This document shows, one piece after another, positions 1-9,074 of a stretch of DNA of 64,000 nt. The number at the start of each line of letters is the position of its first letter. The stretch's first letter is position 1. This DNA is from Paenibacillus cymbidii (GTDB lineage: Bacteria; Bacillota; Bacilli; Paenibacillales; NBRC-103111): contig NZ_SHLX01000008.1 in assembly GCF_004764705.1 (NCBI RefSeq), positions 124,001 to 188,000 on the forward strand, read 5' to 3'. The notes below the pieces were generated by a model. That model was not told where the DNA came from and ran no database searches. It was given only the letters and a program-made list of their open reading frames with translations. The translations under genes were made by a program, and so were the position numbers.

Positions 1-382
1 GTATTGGCGAGCCCGAGCAGCTCCGCTTCGGAATAGCGGGCCACATCGATCAGCACGTAGGAAAAATCGACGATTTGATTGCCGAACCGCGACTATACGG
101 CATCGAAAAGTCAACGCTGGATTGAAGTTCCACGAGCAAGTAAAACACCACCACTTGTCCGCGAATGGAAACCCGATATACGATATCTGCCTCTTTGCGC
201 TTGAAATCCGGCAAAATGAAGGAGCGGGGAATTTGCTCCAGCCCTTCCTCATTTACTTCCTTCACCCATTCCCGGTTGACGAACGACCGGAGCAACTCGA
301 TCACGATCATATTGCTGGACAATAAGTACCGAAATGACGTGTCGTGTTGCGGGTGTTTAGGCGGGATATTGGTTTCGTTCAA
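1..382 (-). pseudogene. Rpn/YhgA-family PD-(D/E)XK nuclease (transposase-like), decayed and cut by window edge
   Basis: The frame begins at a TTG (382) preceded by GGAGG at good spacing and reads LNETNIPPKHPQHDTSFRYL, the usual N-terminus of Rpn-type recombination-promoting nucleases. The PD-(D/E)XK core is visible: the Asp of KEADIVYR and the E-x-Q of LLVELQSS. After VDFSMPYS the frame runs into a stop at about position 50. In a second frame, from position 86 down to the window edge, the family's downstream segment appears (FGNQIVDFSYVLIDVARYSE). Roughly 40-50 residues that normally join the two blocks are missing, so the gene carries an internal deletion plus a frameshift. The remainder lies outside the window. 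Such genes spread as mobile-like families in Bacilli; this copy is probably inactive. Confidence 0.75.
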
Positions 383-440
383 ACGAGATCCTCCAATAAT
401 CCAATTATACCATAACGACAGCCACAGCAATCGGCGCCAT

Positions 441-482
441 AAACAAAACGCCGCCCGATTCTCCCAAGGAGAACAGGCGGCG
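441..482 (-). terminator. Rho-independent terminator of the 0.5-10.9 kb operon
   Basis: On the minus strand a GC-rich stem (CGCCGCC...GGCGGCG, with CTCC/GGAG closing a short loop) is followed by TTTTGTTT. It lies about 90 bp beyond the stop of the large secreted protein gene and ends that operon. Confidence 0.75.
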
Positions 483-569
483 CGTGCTTCGCGTCCGTGT
501 GTTGCAATGCCGCGATTATATCAGGCCGCCTGCGTCCGGCAATGCGAATGTGGATGCAGTTGGATCGCT

Positions 570-3455
570 TCAGTCAATCCCCATGTTCATCCACTTGTAC
601 GATTGTGTGGCGAGCTGTCGCCGGTAACCGGCGAATTCGTCATATACTTTGAGCGTATAATCTTGGGCCAGCATCGTTTTGTTGAAGAAGTTCGGGTCCG
701 CGTCGTTGATCGTGAAGCTTGCGTTGCCCGAGCCGACAGCCAGCGTCTGCTCGGCGCCCGCCGCCTTGCCGAGGTCGAAGCTGCGTTCGTACTTGCGCCC
801 TTGCGAATCGGTCAGCTCCAGCACGAGCCGGTGCGGCACGGTCAGCTCCGGAAGCGGTCCGTCCTCCTTCGCCAGCGTGTAGTCGAACGAATAGCTGAAG
901 CTGTTCACCTGAGGCAGCGAATGGATGTTGCGGATCGCAACCGTGTACGGCGCAACGCGCAGCTTGTCCATCGGCTGGGATGCGGTGCTTTCCGCCGGCA
1001 GCTGCAGCAGCGCGCCGCGCACATAAGCGCCGGCCTGCCCGCCGTCCGCCGCGCCCGGCAGCGCCTCGCCGAGCAGCAGTTCGAGCTGGGCCGGCTGCAC
1101 CCCTTTGGGCAGCTCGCCCCAGAGCGCAACGACGGCTTGGCTGCCGGGGCCGATTTTGCCGCTTGGCGATGTGATCGCCAGCGGATAGTACGTGTTGTCC
1201 GGCGAGCGGAAATAGCCGAACAGCTTGCCGGCCGCGGCAAGCCGCTTCTCCAGGTTGGTCAGCGTCAGCTCGACATAGGCGAGCGTGCCGGACACGCCGC
1301 TGTACGAGCGCAACTCGCGAGCGCCGACCGACGCCGAACGGCCGGTGCCGTTCATCTTGTAGCTGTCGCCCCTGGCGACGACGGGAAGCGCCAGCAAATC
1401 GGCATTGTGGCGGAATTCGACGACGGTGTCGGCCGTATCCGCGTCCTTCTTCTCCTGCAGCACCAGCTTGAGATCGGTGAACGTCGTCGCGTAAGGCATT
1501 TTGGCGTAAAAGACGACATTAATCCCCGAAGCGGCAGGCACGGCGATCGCCTGATCGAGCTTGTACAACTCGGCCGGCACTTTAACGCCCCCGTCGAGCA
1601 TAAAGTACGCTTGCAAGTCGGGAATCGGCAGCGAGGCGGAGCCTTTGTTGCCGATCGTCACTTCCGCCGTCAGGATGTCCGCCTCGTCGAGCGGCAGCCG
1701 CTGCAGCGCATTCAGTTTGGCCGTATAACTGCCGGCCTTGTTCTGGAACGGGTAATCGACGCCAAGCGAAACGTCGCTGACCGTCGCCTTCGGCATCTGG
1801 AAGGTCGCGACCGGCACCAGGAAACGTTCGTCCACACCGTCCGTTGCGGGCGGGAGCACCTGCAGCCGCAAGCCGGCAACTCCCGCTTCGGCAGGCAAGG
1901 CGAACGATACCTGCGTCTCCCGCGACGCCTTCGGCGAAAGCGTCACATTGTTCAGCGCCGGCGAAGTTTGCGGATAGGCGAAGCCGCCTTCGGTGACGAG
2001 CCGGAACGAGTAGTTCGGCACGGCGGCCGCCTTCGTCCCCTGATTGGCGATACGGAAAAACACGTTCACCCAGTTGCCCGCATCCGACTTGCCCATCGAG
2101 ACGCGCGCGATCGCGGCGGCCAGCTTGTTGCCGCCCGCGTCCAGCGTTATCGTTTCGCTGGAGCCGGCCGCCGCATCGCCGCTGCCTTCCGGCAGTTCGA
2201 ACATGGCCACGGGAACCGTCAGTTTGGCCGCGGCATCTTCGACCGTCAGCACAAGCTTCCATTCCTCATCTTTCACCGCGTTCGGAATTGCCGCGTTCAG
2301 CTGCAGCTCCTTCTTCTCTTTTGGCGCAATCGTCATGTCTTTGGCTCCAGCCGCTGTCAACGGGTATTGATAGCCTTCGGGGGTGCGGATCGAATAGCCG
2401 TAATTCGGCACCGCCGCCGGCTTCAATCCGGTATTCTCAAGCGTGATGACGACGGAAACGAGCAAGGAGTCGGCATTCGTGTCGACGACCTTGCGCCCCA
2501 CGGCAACGGCCAGCGTCGTATCGGACGACGCCAGGTCGATCGTGCGGCTCTCTCCGGGCGGCGTTGCCGCACCGCCTTGTCCGGGCTCGGGCAGCACGAA
2601 CGATGCTACCGGGGCCTGCACCTTGAGCGCTTCGTCGTTCCGGGTGACGATCAGCTTCCAGCCTGTCGGCTCGATCTTCGCCGGAACCGTTGCCGTCAGC
2701 CGGTACGATTGGCCGGCCAGCGGCGCCACCGCGGCATCCTTGAGCGCGCTCGCGTCCAGCGGATAGACGTAGCCTTCCGCCGTTTCGATCGCGTAGCTGT
2801 AAGCCGGCATCGTTACGCTGCGATAACCGGCGTTCTCCACGTCAAGCCGGACGACGGCAAGCGTCGTATCGTCGATCGCGGTCGTATCGAATTTGCTCGC
2901 CGACCACCTTAGCGGCGTGCCGTCGATCGTCACGATCCGTTTCGTTCCCGCGGGCGTCAGCGTCGAATAGTCGGCCGGGACCGCGATGGCGCCAAGCTTG
3001 CGTTCGTAGTTGTAGACGCTGAAGTCCCAGCGGATAACCGTAAACGTAAAATCGGACAGCTTCGCACCGGCGCTTACTTTGGCATAAAAATGCAGGTCCA
3101 GCGCGCTTTGCGCCGGAATCCGGTTTTTGTCCTTGTCCGCTTGCGTCAGGCTGACGGCGTACGACTTGCCGCCGCTGCCCGCCAGCCGGACCCAATAGTC
3201 GATCGCTTGCATTTCCTGGTCGCCGCCGTTATGGAACGCAAGCGTAAACAGCAATGTGCCGTCGCCGTTGCCGGGCGCAACGACGGCGTCTTTCAGCTCG
3301 ACATAGCTGCCGCCGCCGAGCGATACCGAACCGATTGCTTCCGGTTCGGCGATCGCTTCGGACGCATCGTCCGCCATAACCGAAGGCGCAAGCGCGAACA
3401 GCAGCGCGCTAACGAGCAGAAGTTGCAACAGCGGGTATCGTTTCTTACGGTTCAC
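570..3455 (-). CDS. Large secreted protein with about six Ig-like/DUF4352-like repeats, function unknown
   Basis: 961 aa from a GTG start at 3455, chosen because AAAGGAGG lies 8-9 nt upstream; an ATG further upstream lies inside a MITE-like element and lacks a ribosome site. A lysine-rich N-terminus and hydrophobic stretch (PLLQLLLVSALLFALAPSVMA) form a signal peptide ending about residue 29. The rest is a string of about six related domains of roughly 110-130 residues, each with an N-x-G turn (HNGG, ENAG, ENTG, ANQG, GNKG) followed by a YxY/F segment and a P-x-x-x-L motif, which suggests beta-sandwich folds. No sortase motif, SLH domain or catalytic motif is seen. It is the last gene of an operon encoding an export-type ABC system and a solute-binding lipoprotein, so it may be an extracellular partner or cargo; that role is inference. 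Confidence 0.8.
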   Translation of the reverse strand: MNRKKRYPLLQLLLVSALLFALAPSVMADDASEAIAEPEAIGSVSLGGGSYVELKDAVVAPGNGDGTLLFTLAFHNGGDQEMQAIDYWVRLAGSGGKSYAVSLTQADKDKNRIPAQSALDLHFYAKVSAGAKLSDFTFTVIRWDFSVYNYERKLGAIAVPADYSTLTPAGTKRIVTIDGTPLRWSASKFDTTAIDDTTLAVVRLDVENAGYRSVTMPAYSYAIETAEGYVYPLDASALKDAAVAPLAGQSYRLTATVPAKIEPTGWKLIVTRNDEALKVQAPVASFVLPEPGQGGAATPPGESRTIDLASSDTTLAVAVGRKVVDTNADSLLVSVVITLENTGLKPAAVPNYGYSIRTPEGYQYPLTAAGAKDMTIAPKEKKELQLNAAIPNAVKDEEWKLVLTVEDAAAKLTVPVAMFELPEGSGDAAAGSSETITLDAGGNKLAAAIARVSMGKSDAGNWVNVFFRIANQGTKAAAVPNYSFRLVTEGGFAYPQTSPALNNVTLSPKASRETQVSFALPAEAGVAGLRLQVLPPATDGVDERFLVPVATFQMPKATVSDVSLGVDYPFQNKAGSYTAKLNALQRLPLDEADILTAEVTIGNKGSASLPIPDLQAYFMLDGGVKVPAELYKLDQAIAVPAASGINVVFYAKMPYATTFTDLKLVLQEKKDADTADTVVEFRHNADLLALPVVARGDSYKMNGTGRSASVGARELRSYSGVSGTLAYVELTLTNLEKRLAAAGKLFGYFRSPDNTYYPLAITSPSGKIGPGSQAVVALWGELPKGVQPAQLELLLGEALPGAADGGQAGAYVRGALLQLPAESTASQPMDKLRVAPYTVAIRNIHSLPQVNSFSYSFDYTLAKEDGPLPELTVPHRLVLELTDSQGRKYERSFDLGKAAGAEQTLAVGSGNASFTINDADPNFFNKTMLAQDYTLKVYDEFAGYRRQLATQSYKWMNMGID

Positions 3456-3477
3456 GCCAAAATCCTCCTTTAGAGGT

Positions 3478-3647
3478 TGTTCAAAAAGTCGACTTTTGAT
3501 CACGAAGCTATTCAGGGAGTGTATTCGGCATCGAATCTTGCGTTCACCCTCGAAGTCCGTTGCTCATTTAGGTTTTGCCTAAACTCCGCTACTCCTTCTT
3601 CGGATTCTCGCAATCTTCTCGGTGCTGAAAAGCCGACTTTTTGAACA
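3478..3647. mobile_element. MITE-like 170-bp element with 20-bp terminal inverted repeats
   Basis: The left end (3478-3497) reads TGTTCAAAAAGTCGACTTTT and the right end (3628-3647) is its inverted complement with one mismatch. The interior has no reading frame of note but contains a small hairpin (ATTTAGG-TTTTG-CCTAAAC). The element sits between the solute-binding protein gene and the secreted repeat protein gene; its left end is only about 8 bp from the latter's ribosome binding site. No clear target duplication is visible. It may add a promoter, attenuator or processing site inside the operon. Confidence 0.65.
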
Positions 3648-3689
3648 CGCACTTTTCGCCGGATATGTCACCGGGTAGCCTCAGCCTGA

Positions 3690-5171
3690 TCAGCCGGCCG
3701 GAACGGCGATCGCCGTTCCGCCGCCCATCATGCCGTTCATCTGTGCATTCGGATCGTTCTTCAGCTGCAGCAGCATCGCGTCGCCTTGCGTCTGCCACGC
3801 CTTCAGCGCTTCGCGTACGCCCTTGTTCCCTTGCAGAGCTTGCTGCATTTCGTTCTGGCCGATCCCCTGCGTCTGATAAACATACGGTTTGTCGCGCCCC
3901 AGCTTGCTTAATGGATTGTTCGTCGCGATCGGCTTGACGTTCGTGAACGCCTCGAGATGGAAGTCGCCGAACTTCGGCTTGTTGAACGATTTTCGCGAAA
4001 CGAGCTGCGACATGCTGTTCGCGCGCAGCCGGGCCCAATCGTCGCCGTTGACGAAACGAATGAACTTCCAGGCGTCTTCGGCATTGCCGGCCTTGGCGTT
4101 GATGCCCATCAGACCGGACAAATAGACGCCGGTCGACGTGCCTTTGGCCGCCGGATCGCTCGGCACCGTAACGACGTCCCAGTCGATCGGCGTAAAGCCT
4201 TTGATGGTTTCGGCGTTTTTGTTGGCGTTGTAGATTTGGCTGAGCTGGCTGTAGTCCATGATCGTCATGGCGAGCCGGCCGGACAGGAAATCGTCGTTCA
4301 TGAACGGATTGTACGAATCGGACGATTGCATTTTATTCATTTTGCTGTAATCGGGCGGCGGCGGCATCACATGGTCTTTGCTCAACTGGATCAACGTCGT
4401 CCACGCCTTCTCCCAGCTGTCGGTATCGACCGTCAGCTTCTCGCCGGCATCGTCAATGAAGTTCAGCTGCAGCGCCTGGGTATACATTTGCGAGCCATAG
4501 AACAGATCGCCGCCGGCGCTGGAATAAAAATTGAATCCGTAGCGCGGATTGTCGGCATCGGGTTTGGTCACGCGGCGGGCAAGGTCGAACGTTTCGTCCC
4601 AAGTCATGTTGTCCTGCGGAAACGATACGCCGGCGTCCAGAAACAGCTTCTTGTTGTAGATGAGTGCAGAGGACGAAAAAGTCGGCGCCAGCGCGTAGAC
4701 CGCACCGTTGCCGAGCGCCTTGATCCCGTCCAGCACGGCGGGAACGATGTCGGCGGTGTTGAATTTGTCTTTGGTCATCCGATTGTCGAGCGGCGCCAGC
4801 ATGTTGTTGTCGATCAGATCGCCGATCTGGCTGTAATCGACGACCACGATGTCCGGCGGATTGGCCCCTTGCATCATTTCCTTCATCTTCTCCATCGGGT
4901 CTTCCTGCTTCTGTCCGGGCTGCATCGGCGCATACATGTAACGCCCGCTGTCGACGGGAGAAACGATTTCGATTTTGATGTTCGGATTGGCGTACTCGAA
5001 CACCTCGGTAAATTGCTGGCGGAAATAAGAATCGTCCGGCCCGTAATTGATCGTGGCGATTCGCAACGTCCGGTCGGCGCCGTCCTTTGATGTGCCCGAC
5101 TGCGTGCAGGCGGCAATCGTCGGCAGCAGCAGCGTCGCCGCAAGCGCCAAAACGACTTTTGAAGTAGTCAC
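3690..5171 (-). CDS. Extracellular solute-binding lipoprotein (family 1-like)
   Basis: 493 aa from GTG 5171, preceded by GGAGGAG at 9 nt; the in-frame ATG at 5189 overlaps that ribosome site. The signal peptide ends in a lipobox (LPTIAAC) with the lipidated Cys near residue 22. The mature part has the type I periplasmic-binding fold signature (ADRTLRIATINYGPDD, PPDIVVVDYSQIGDLI, a central MTWDETFDLARR and LAMTIMDYSQL). Unusually it sits behind an FtsX-type export permease and two MacB-like ATPases, with no MalF/MalG-type permease nearby. Several Met-rich stretches (PMEKMKEMMQG, the C-terminal MNGMMGGG) are notable. It may bind an envelope-active compound or act as a sensor; sugar import is less likely from the context. 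Confidence 0.85.
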   Translation of the reverse strand: MTTSKVVLALAATLLLPTIAACTQSGTSKDGADRTLRIATINYGPDDSYFRQQFTEVFEYANPNIKIEIVSPVDSGRYMYAPMQPGQKQEDPMEKMKEMMQGANPPDIVVVDYSQIGDLIDNNMLAPLDNRMTKDKFNTADIVPAVLDGIKALGNGAVYALAPTFSSSALIYNKKLFLDAGVSFPQDNMTWDETFDLARRVTKPDADNPRYGFNFYSSAGGDLFYGSQMYTQALQLNFIDDAGEKLTVDTDSWEKAWTTLIQLSKDHVMPPPPDYSKMNKMQSSDSYNPFMNDDFLSGRLAMTIMDYSQLSQIYNANKNAETIKGFTPIDWDVVTVPSDPAAKGTSTGVYLSGLMGINAKAGNAEDAWKFIRFVNGDDWARLRANSMSQLVSRKSFNKPKFGDFHLEAFTNVKPIATNNPLSKLGRDKPYVYQTQGIGQNEMQQALQGNKGVREALKAWQTQGDAMLLQLKNDPNAQMNGMMGGGTAIAVPAG

Positions 5172-5222
5172 GCTCGTTTTCTCCTCCATTAATTAATATT
5201 CATGCCCTTGCGGCATGTCGCA

Positions 5223-6098
5223 TTATTTCGTTTGCCGTTCCGCCGGCGCCTTCAACACGATCCGGTCGCCTTCGATTTCCATTGTCGCCTTGCCGCCGAT
5301 GCCGAGCCGTTCCAAATACGGCTTCGGCACCTGCAGCCGCCCCGCCCGGTCAAGCACGACAAATTCCTCGTGCGCGTCCTGCAGTTGGCCGAGCTCTGCC
5401 GAAGCGTCCAGATTCGGGTTGCGGCGAATGAATTCGGTGCTCGTCATGCCGTCGCGGATGGCGACGACGCGGTCGACTTTGCCGGCCAGCGCCATGTCGT
5501 GCGTAACGATAACGACCGTCAACCCCAATTCGCGATTCATCCGGCGGAAAATATCGAGAATCAGATCGGCCGTCTTCGTATCGACCGAGCCGGTCGGTTC
5601 GTCCGCCAGCAGCAATGCCGGCCGGTTGGCAAGCGCGATGGCGATCGCCACGCGCTGCTGTTCGCCGCCGGAAAGCGACTGCAGCCGGTTTTTCATCCGC
5701 TCCTTCAGCCCGACCCACTCGAGCAGCTGCCGCGCGTAAACGCGGTCGACTTTGCCGCTCAGCATCATCGGCATTTCCACATTTTCCAGCGCGGACAAGT
5801 ACGGCAGCAGATTGCGGGCATTATTCTGCCAGATGAAGCCGACGGTGCGGCGCTTGTATTCGTCGAGCTGCTCGCTTGTTGCCTTCAGCAAATCCCATTC
5901 GCCAACGCGCACTTGCCCGGCGGACGGGCGATCCAGCCCGCCGAGAATGTTGAGCAGCGTCGACTTGCCGCTGCCGCTGTTGCCGATGATCGCCATCATT
6001 TCGCCCTTGTCGACGGTGATATTCAGTCCTTGCAAGGCGACGACTTCCAGTTGGTCCGACTTGTAAATTTTGACCAGTCCGTCGCATACGATCATCAT
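5223..6098 (-). CDS. ABC transporter ATP-binding protein (MacB/LolD type) with C-terminal AbrB-like domain
   Basis: 291 aa. Residues 1-225 form a complete nucleotide-binding domain: Walker A GNSGSGKS, Q-loop FIWQN, signature LSGGEQQR, Walker B LLLADEPTG, switch His in VIVTHD. After residue 230 a short linker leads into a domain of about 45 residues (VVLDRAGRLQVPKPYLERLG, then IGGKATMEIEGDRIVLK) that matches the swapped-hairpin AbrB/SpoVT/MazE pattern. The start is ATG 6098, with GAGAGGAG inside the end of the permease gene; that stop lies only 5 bp away, so the two are translationally linked. It probably energises the adjacent FtsX-type permease. The AbrB-like tail could dimerise, bind DNA or regulate ATPase activity; that is inference. 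Confidence 0.9.
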   Translation of the reverse strand: MMIVCDGLVKIYKSDQLEVVALQGLNITVDKGEMMAIIGNSGSGKSTLLNILGGLDRPSAGQVRVGEWDLLKATSEQLDEYKRRTVGFIWQNNARNLLPYLSALENVEMPMMLSGKVDRVYARQLLEWVGLKERMKNRLQSLSGGEQQRVAIAIALANRPALLLADEPTGSVDTKTADLILDIFRRMNRELGLTVVIVTHDMALAGKVDRVVAIRDGMTSTEFIRRNPNLDASAELGQLQDAHEEFVVLDRAGRLQVPKPYLERLGIGGKATMEIEGDRIVLKAPAERQTK

Positions 6099-6102
6099 CC
6101 GC

Positions 6103-9069
6103 TCAACGCTCCTCTCCCAGCTTGACCGCCTGGTGCACGCGCAGCCGGCGAATGTGCAGCAGCAGCAGCGCCGTGCCGATCATCATCATAACGGCAACCG
6201 TACCGTACAGCGGGTACTGGTCCCGCGCAAGGAACACGACGTGAAACGGCGGCGTTTGTGCGGCTGCGCCGCTGTCTGTCTGCAGAAACGGCAGGAACAG
6301 GTAGCTGATCAGTTTGCCGATGCCGATGCCGAGCGCAATCGACAGCAGGGCGGTGAACGCCTGCTCGAGCAACAGCATGCCGGTCAATTGCCGGCGCTTC
6401 AGCCCCATCGCCCGCAGCACGCCGAATTGCACGACGCGGCCGGACAGATGGAAAAACCAGTACAGCGCATAGCCGAACAACGAAATGAATACCGATACCG
6501 CAAATCCCAGGCTCAAAATGCCGAACACGCCGCCTCGCGACGGATGTTTGCTTTGCGCCAGCAGCTCGTTCCGCACATCGCGCGGATTCGATGCAAGCTC
6601 AATGTGCTGCTTCTTCAGCGCCTCGATCATCGGCGCCAGCTTCGCGTCCGGCTTCACTTTCAGCCATATTTCGTACGGCATAAGCGGACTTTGGTCAAAA
6701 ATGTAATCCAGGTTGGCGATAAAAAACGGCGCCTGGTCCGGGTATTCGCTCGGCCAGTACGGCACGATGCCGACGACAACAAATTCGATCGGCTGGCCGC
6801 TCACCGCGATGGTGATCACATCGCCTTCCTTAAGCTGCTGTTTTTCGGCAAAACCGGACGGGATCAGCACGCCTTGCCCATCGAACAGGCCAAGCGCGTC
6901 GAGATACCGGTACGGATGAACCGGGAACAGGTCGCTGCGGAACCAGGCCACCCGGGCAAAATCGACGTTGTCGATGCCCATCAGATTGCCTTGGCCGGCC
7001 GACTTGCCCGACACGATAACGCTGCCTTTCGTCCGCAGCACACGGGCGGCGTGAAGGGCGCCATCCAGTTTGCCGAACGCCTGGAACGGCGGCTCGATGT
7101 AGCGGATCGGCGCCGGCGGTCCTTCGTTCGGGTTGCCTCCGGGGCCGCCCTGACCTCCGCCCTGGCCTCCGCCTTGGCCGCCTCCCGAGCCGCTTTGACC
7201 GCCTCCATTGCTGCCATTGCCGCCTTGGCCGCCGTTGCCTCCAGCGCCTCCGTTGCCGCCCTGGCCTCCTTGGCCGCTGCCTTGCCCGCCGCTTGTGTCC
7301 GGCAGATCGTCGGTAACGCCTTCCCACACCGGCTGCATAATGACATCGGTGCCGTATTGGTATTTGACGCGTTCGACCGAGTTCAGGTCGATCGTACGCG
7401 CCGCCGAGGCGTTGTACACGCCGAGCCCAAGCGTCAGCACAAGCAGCAGCATCAGCGGATAGTACGACCCGGCGGAGCGCGACATTTGCGTCAGCGTCAA
7501 GTAAAGCGGCACGGAAAGCACGCGGCGCAGCGCCCAGCCGAACAGCCGCAGCAGCCAGGGAAAAACGCGAAGAAAGAACAAACCAAGCGCAAATATCGAC
7601 AGTGCCGGCACAAAAAACAGCAGCGGCTGCACATGCAGCTCATCGGCCGACAGCCCCGTCTGCAGCGACAGCAGCTTGTTCTCGCGGAACGAATACCAGC
7701 CGTAAGCGGACACGGCAAGCAGAACGATGTCGAGATACCAGCGCTGCCAAAACGGCGAACGGTCGCTGCGCGCCTGCTTCTGGCGGTAGCCGACGATCGA
7801 AGCCCGGGCGTACGCGATCGCCGGCACGACCGTCGCCGCAATCGCCACAATGACGGCGCCGATGCCGTACAACCAGGCGTCCAGCGTCAAACCGACGGGA
7901 ACCGACTTGCGGTCGACAAACGTCAGGAAGCCGTTCGAAGAGCCGATCGCCTTTGCCATTACCCAACCGATGGCAGGCCCGAGCGCAAGCGCCGCCAGTC
8001 CGAGCAGCGCGCCCTCCAGCGCATACATGCGCACAAGCTGGCGCGTATTGCCGCCGCGCGAACGGATGACCGCCATGTCGCTGCGCTGCCGTTCCAGCGT
8101 TTGCCGCGCGTTCATGACAACAAAATAAACGACCATAGCCAGCATCGGCGCCGCAAGCGTAAACAGCAGCAATTGCAGCTGCAGGCTCGTTTTCTTGAAG
8201 TCGTCCAGCATCGACAGGAAGGACAAATCGACGCGCGTTTCCTTCAGCTTCTGATATAGCGTGTTGTCGAGCCGTTGCAGCTTGCCGGAAAGCGGCGACA
8301 GCTCACTTGTTTTGATTTCGCGCAAATCGAACGCATAATACCAGTGCGCCGCGTTAAGCGGCAGCTTCTTCGCCTGCAGCAGCTCGCCGCGAAACAGCTT
8401 GTCGCTGACCAGCAGGCTGCCGAGCAGCCCTTCGAAGCCCTGGAACCAGTAGGCGTCGTCTTCGTCTTTTGGCTGCACCGTACCGACGATCTTCACCTTC
8501 AGCTGCGCCCCTGCAACCGGGTACAAATACACGTCGCCGATATGAACGTCGTTGCGATACAATGCGTCTTCGAGCGCCACCGCTTCGATAACGCCTCCCG
8601 CTGCCGAACTCGAATCGGCGTACATGCGGCCGCCGGTCAATTCGACATGCGCCGGCAGTTCGCTCAGGCCGGCGAGCGTCATTTGCCGCCGCTTGCTTCT
8701 GTCCACCTGCGTCGAGGCGTCCGGCGTCAGCTGCGCCGCTCGCAGCGACAGAACGGTTGCGTACGTCAGATGGGGAAACCCGATCTGCTTGGGCAGGTCG
8801 GCGGCAATGTATTGGTCCACATCCGTAAAATCTTCGTAATCGGCCCTTTCGGCGCCGACCGCCTGGTACCGCATGAGCAGCGATCCCGCCGGCAATCCGG
8901 CGCTGTCCTGCTGCTCGAGCGACTTGGCGACTACCCGCTTGAGCGCGCCGTCCGCATACATGGGGATGCTCGTCGTGAACGACACGGCAACTACCAAACC
9001 GAGCAGCGCGCTCAGCGTAAACCAGCGGTTGTTCCACATTTTGCGCGCAAGAAACCGGAGCATCGCCAT
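6103..9069 (-). CDS. FtsX-type ABC transporter permease, large, with glycine-rich extracellular segment
   Basis: 988 aa. A first membrane helix (about 18-38) is followed by a large extracellular domain, then a block of several helices (about 295-545) containing the first FtsX core, a second large extracellular domain, and three C-terminal helices (about 865-975) with the second FtsX core (VVQFGVLRAMGLKRRQLTGM). This is the duplicated MacB/YknZ-like architecture rather than an importer permease. Residues about 590-648 are a low-complexity Gly/Gln/Asn tract of GQGG and GNGG repeats inside the second extracellular domain. The gene starts 5 bp after the adaptor gene and ends 4 bp before the ATPase gene, so all three are co-translated. 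Confidence 0.9.
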   Translation of the reverse strand: MAMLRFLARKMWNNRWFTLSALLGLVVAVSFTTSIPMYADGALKRVVAKSLEQQDSAGLPAGSLLMRYQAVGAERADYEDFTDVDQYIAADLPKQIGFPHLTYATVLSLRAAQLTPDASTQVDRSKRRQMTLAGLSELPAHVELTGGRMYADSSSAAGGVIEAVALEDALYRNDVHIGDVYLYPVAGAQLKVKIVGTVQPKDEDDAYWFQGFEGLLGSLLVSDKLFRGELLQAKKLPLNAAHWYYAFDLREIKTSELSPLSGKLQRLDNTLYQKLKETRVDLSFLSMLDDFKKTSLQLQLLLFTLAAPMLAMVVYFVVMNARQTLERQRSDMAVIRSRGGNTRQLVRMYALEGALLGLAALALGPAIGWVMAKAIGSSNGFLTFVDRKSVPVGLTLDAWLYGIGAVIVAIAATVVPAIAYARASIVGYRQKQARSDRSPFWQRWYLDIVLLAVSAYGWYSFRENKLLSLQTGLSADELHVQPLLFFVPALSIFALGLFFLRVFPWLLRLFGWALRRVLSVPLYLTLTQMSRSAGSYYPLMLLLVLTLGLGVYNASAARTIDLNSVERVKYQYGTDVIMQPVWEGVTDDLPDTSGGQGSGQGGQGGNGGAGGNGGQGGNGSNGGGQSGSGGGQGGGQGGGQGGPGGNPNEGPPAPIRYIEPPFQAFGKLDGALHAARVLRTKGSVIVSGKSAGQGNLMGIDNVDFARVAWFRSDLFPVHPYRYLDALGLFDGQGVLIPSGFAEKQQLKEGDVITIAVSGQPIEFVVVGIVPYWPSEYPDQAPFFIANLDYIFDQSPLMPYEIWLKVKPDAKLAPMIEALKKQHIELASNPRDVRNELLAQSKHPSRGGVFGILSLGFAVSVFISLFGYALYWFFHLSGRVVQFGVLRAMGLKRRQLTGMLLLEQAFTALLSIALGIGIGKLISYLFLPFLQTDSGAAAQTPPFHVVFLARDQYPLYGTVAVMMMIGTALLLLHIRRLRVHQAVKLGEER

Positions 9070-9074
9070 ACGCG

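Noticed and set aside
165..2912. 915-codon open frame on the plus strand opposite the secreted repeat protein gene
   Set aside because: Arg/His/Gln-rich translation typical of the antisense of G+C-rich coding DNA; no ribosome site and no recognisable domain. Similar long antisense frames (for example 6070-8259, 3957-5090 and 59170-61269) were dropped for the same reason.
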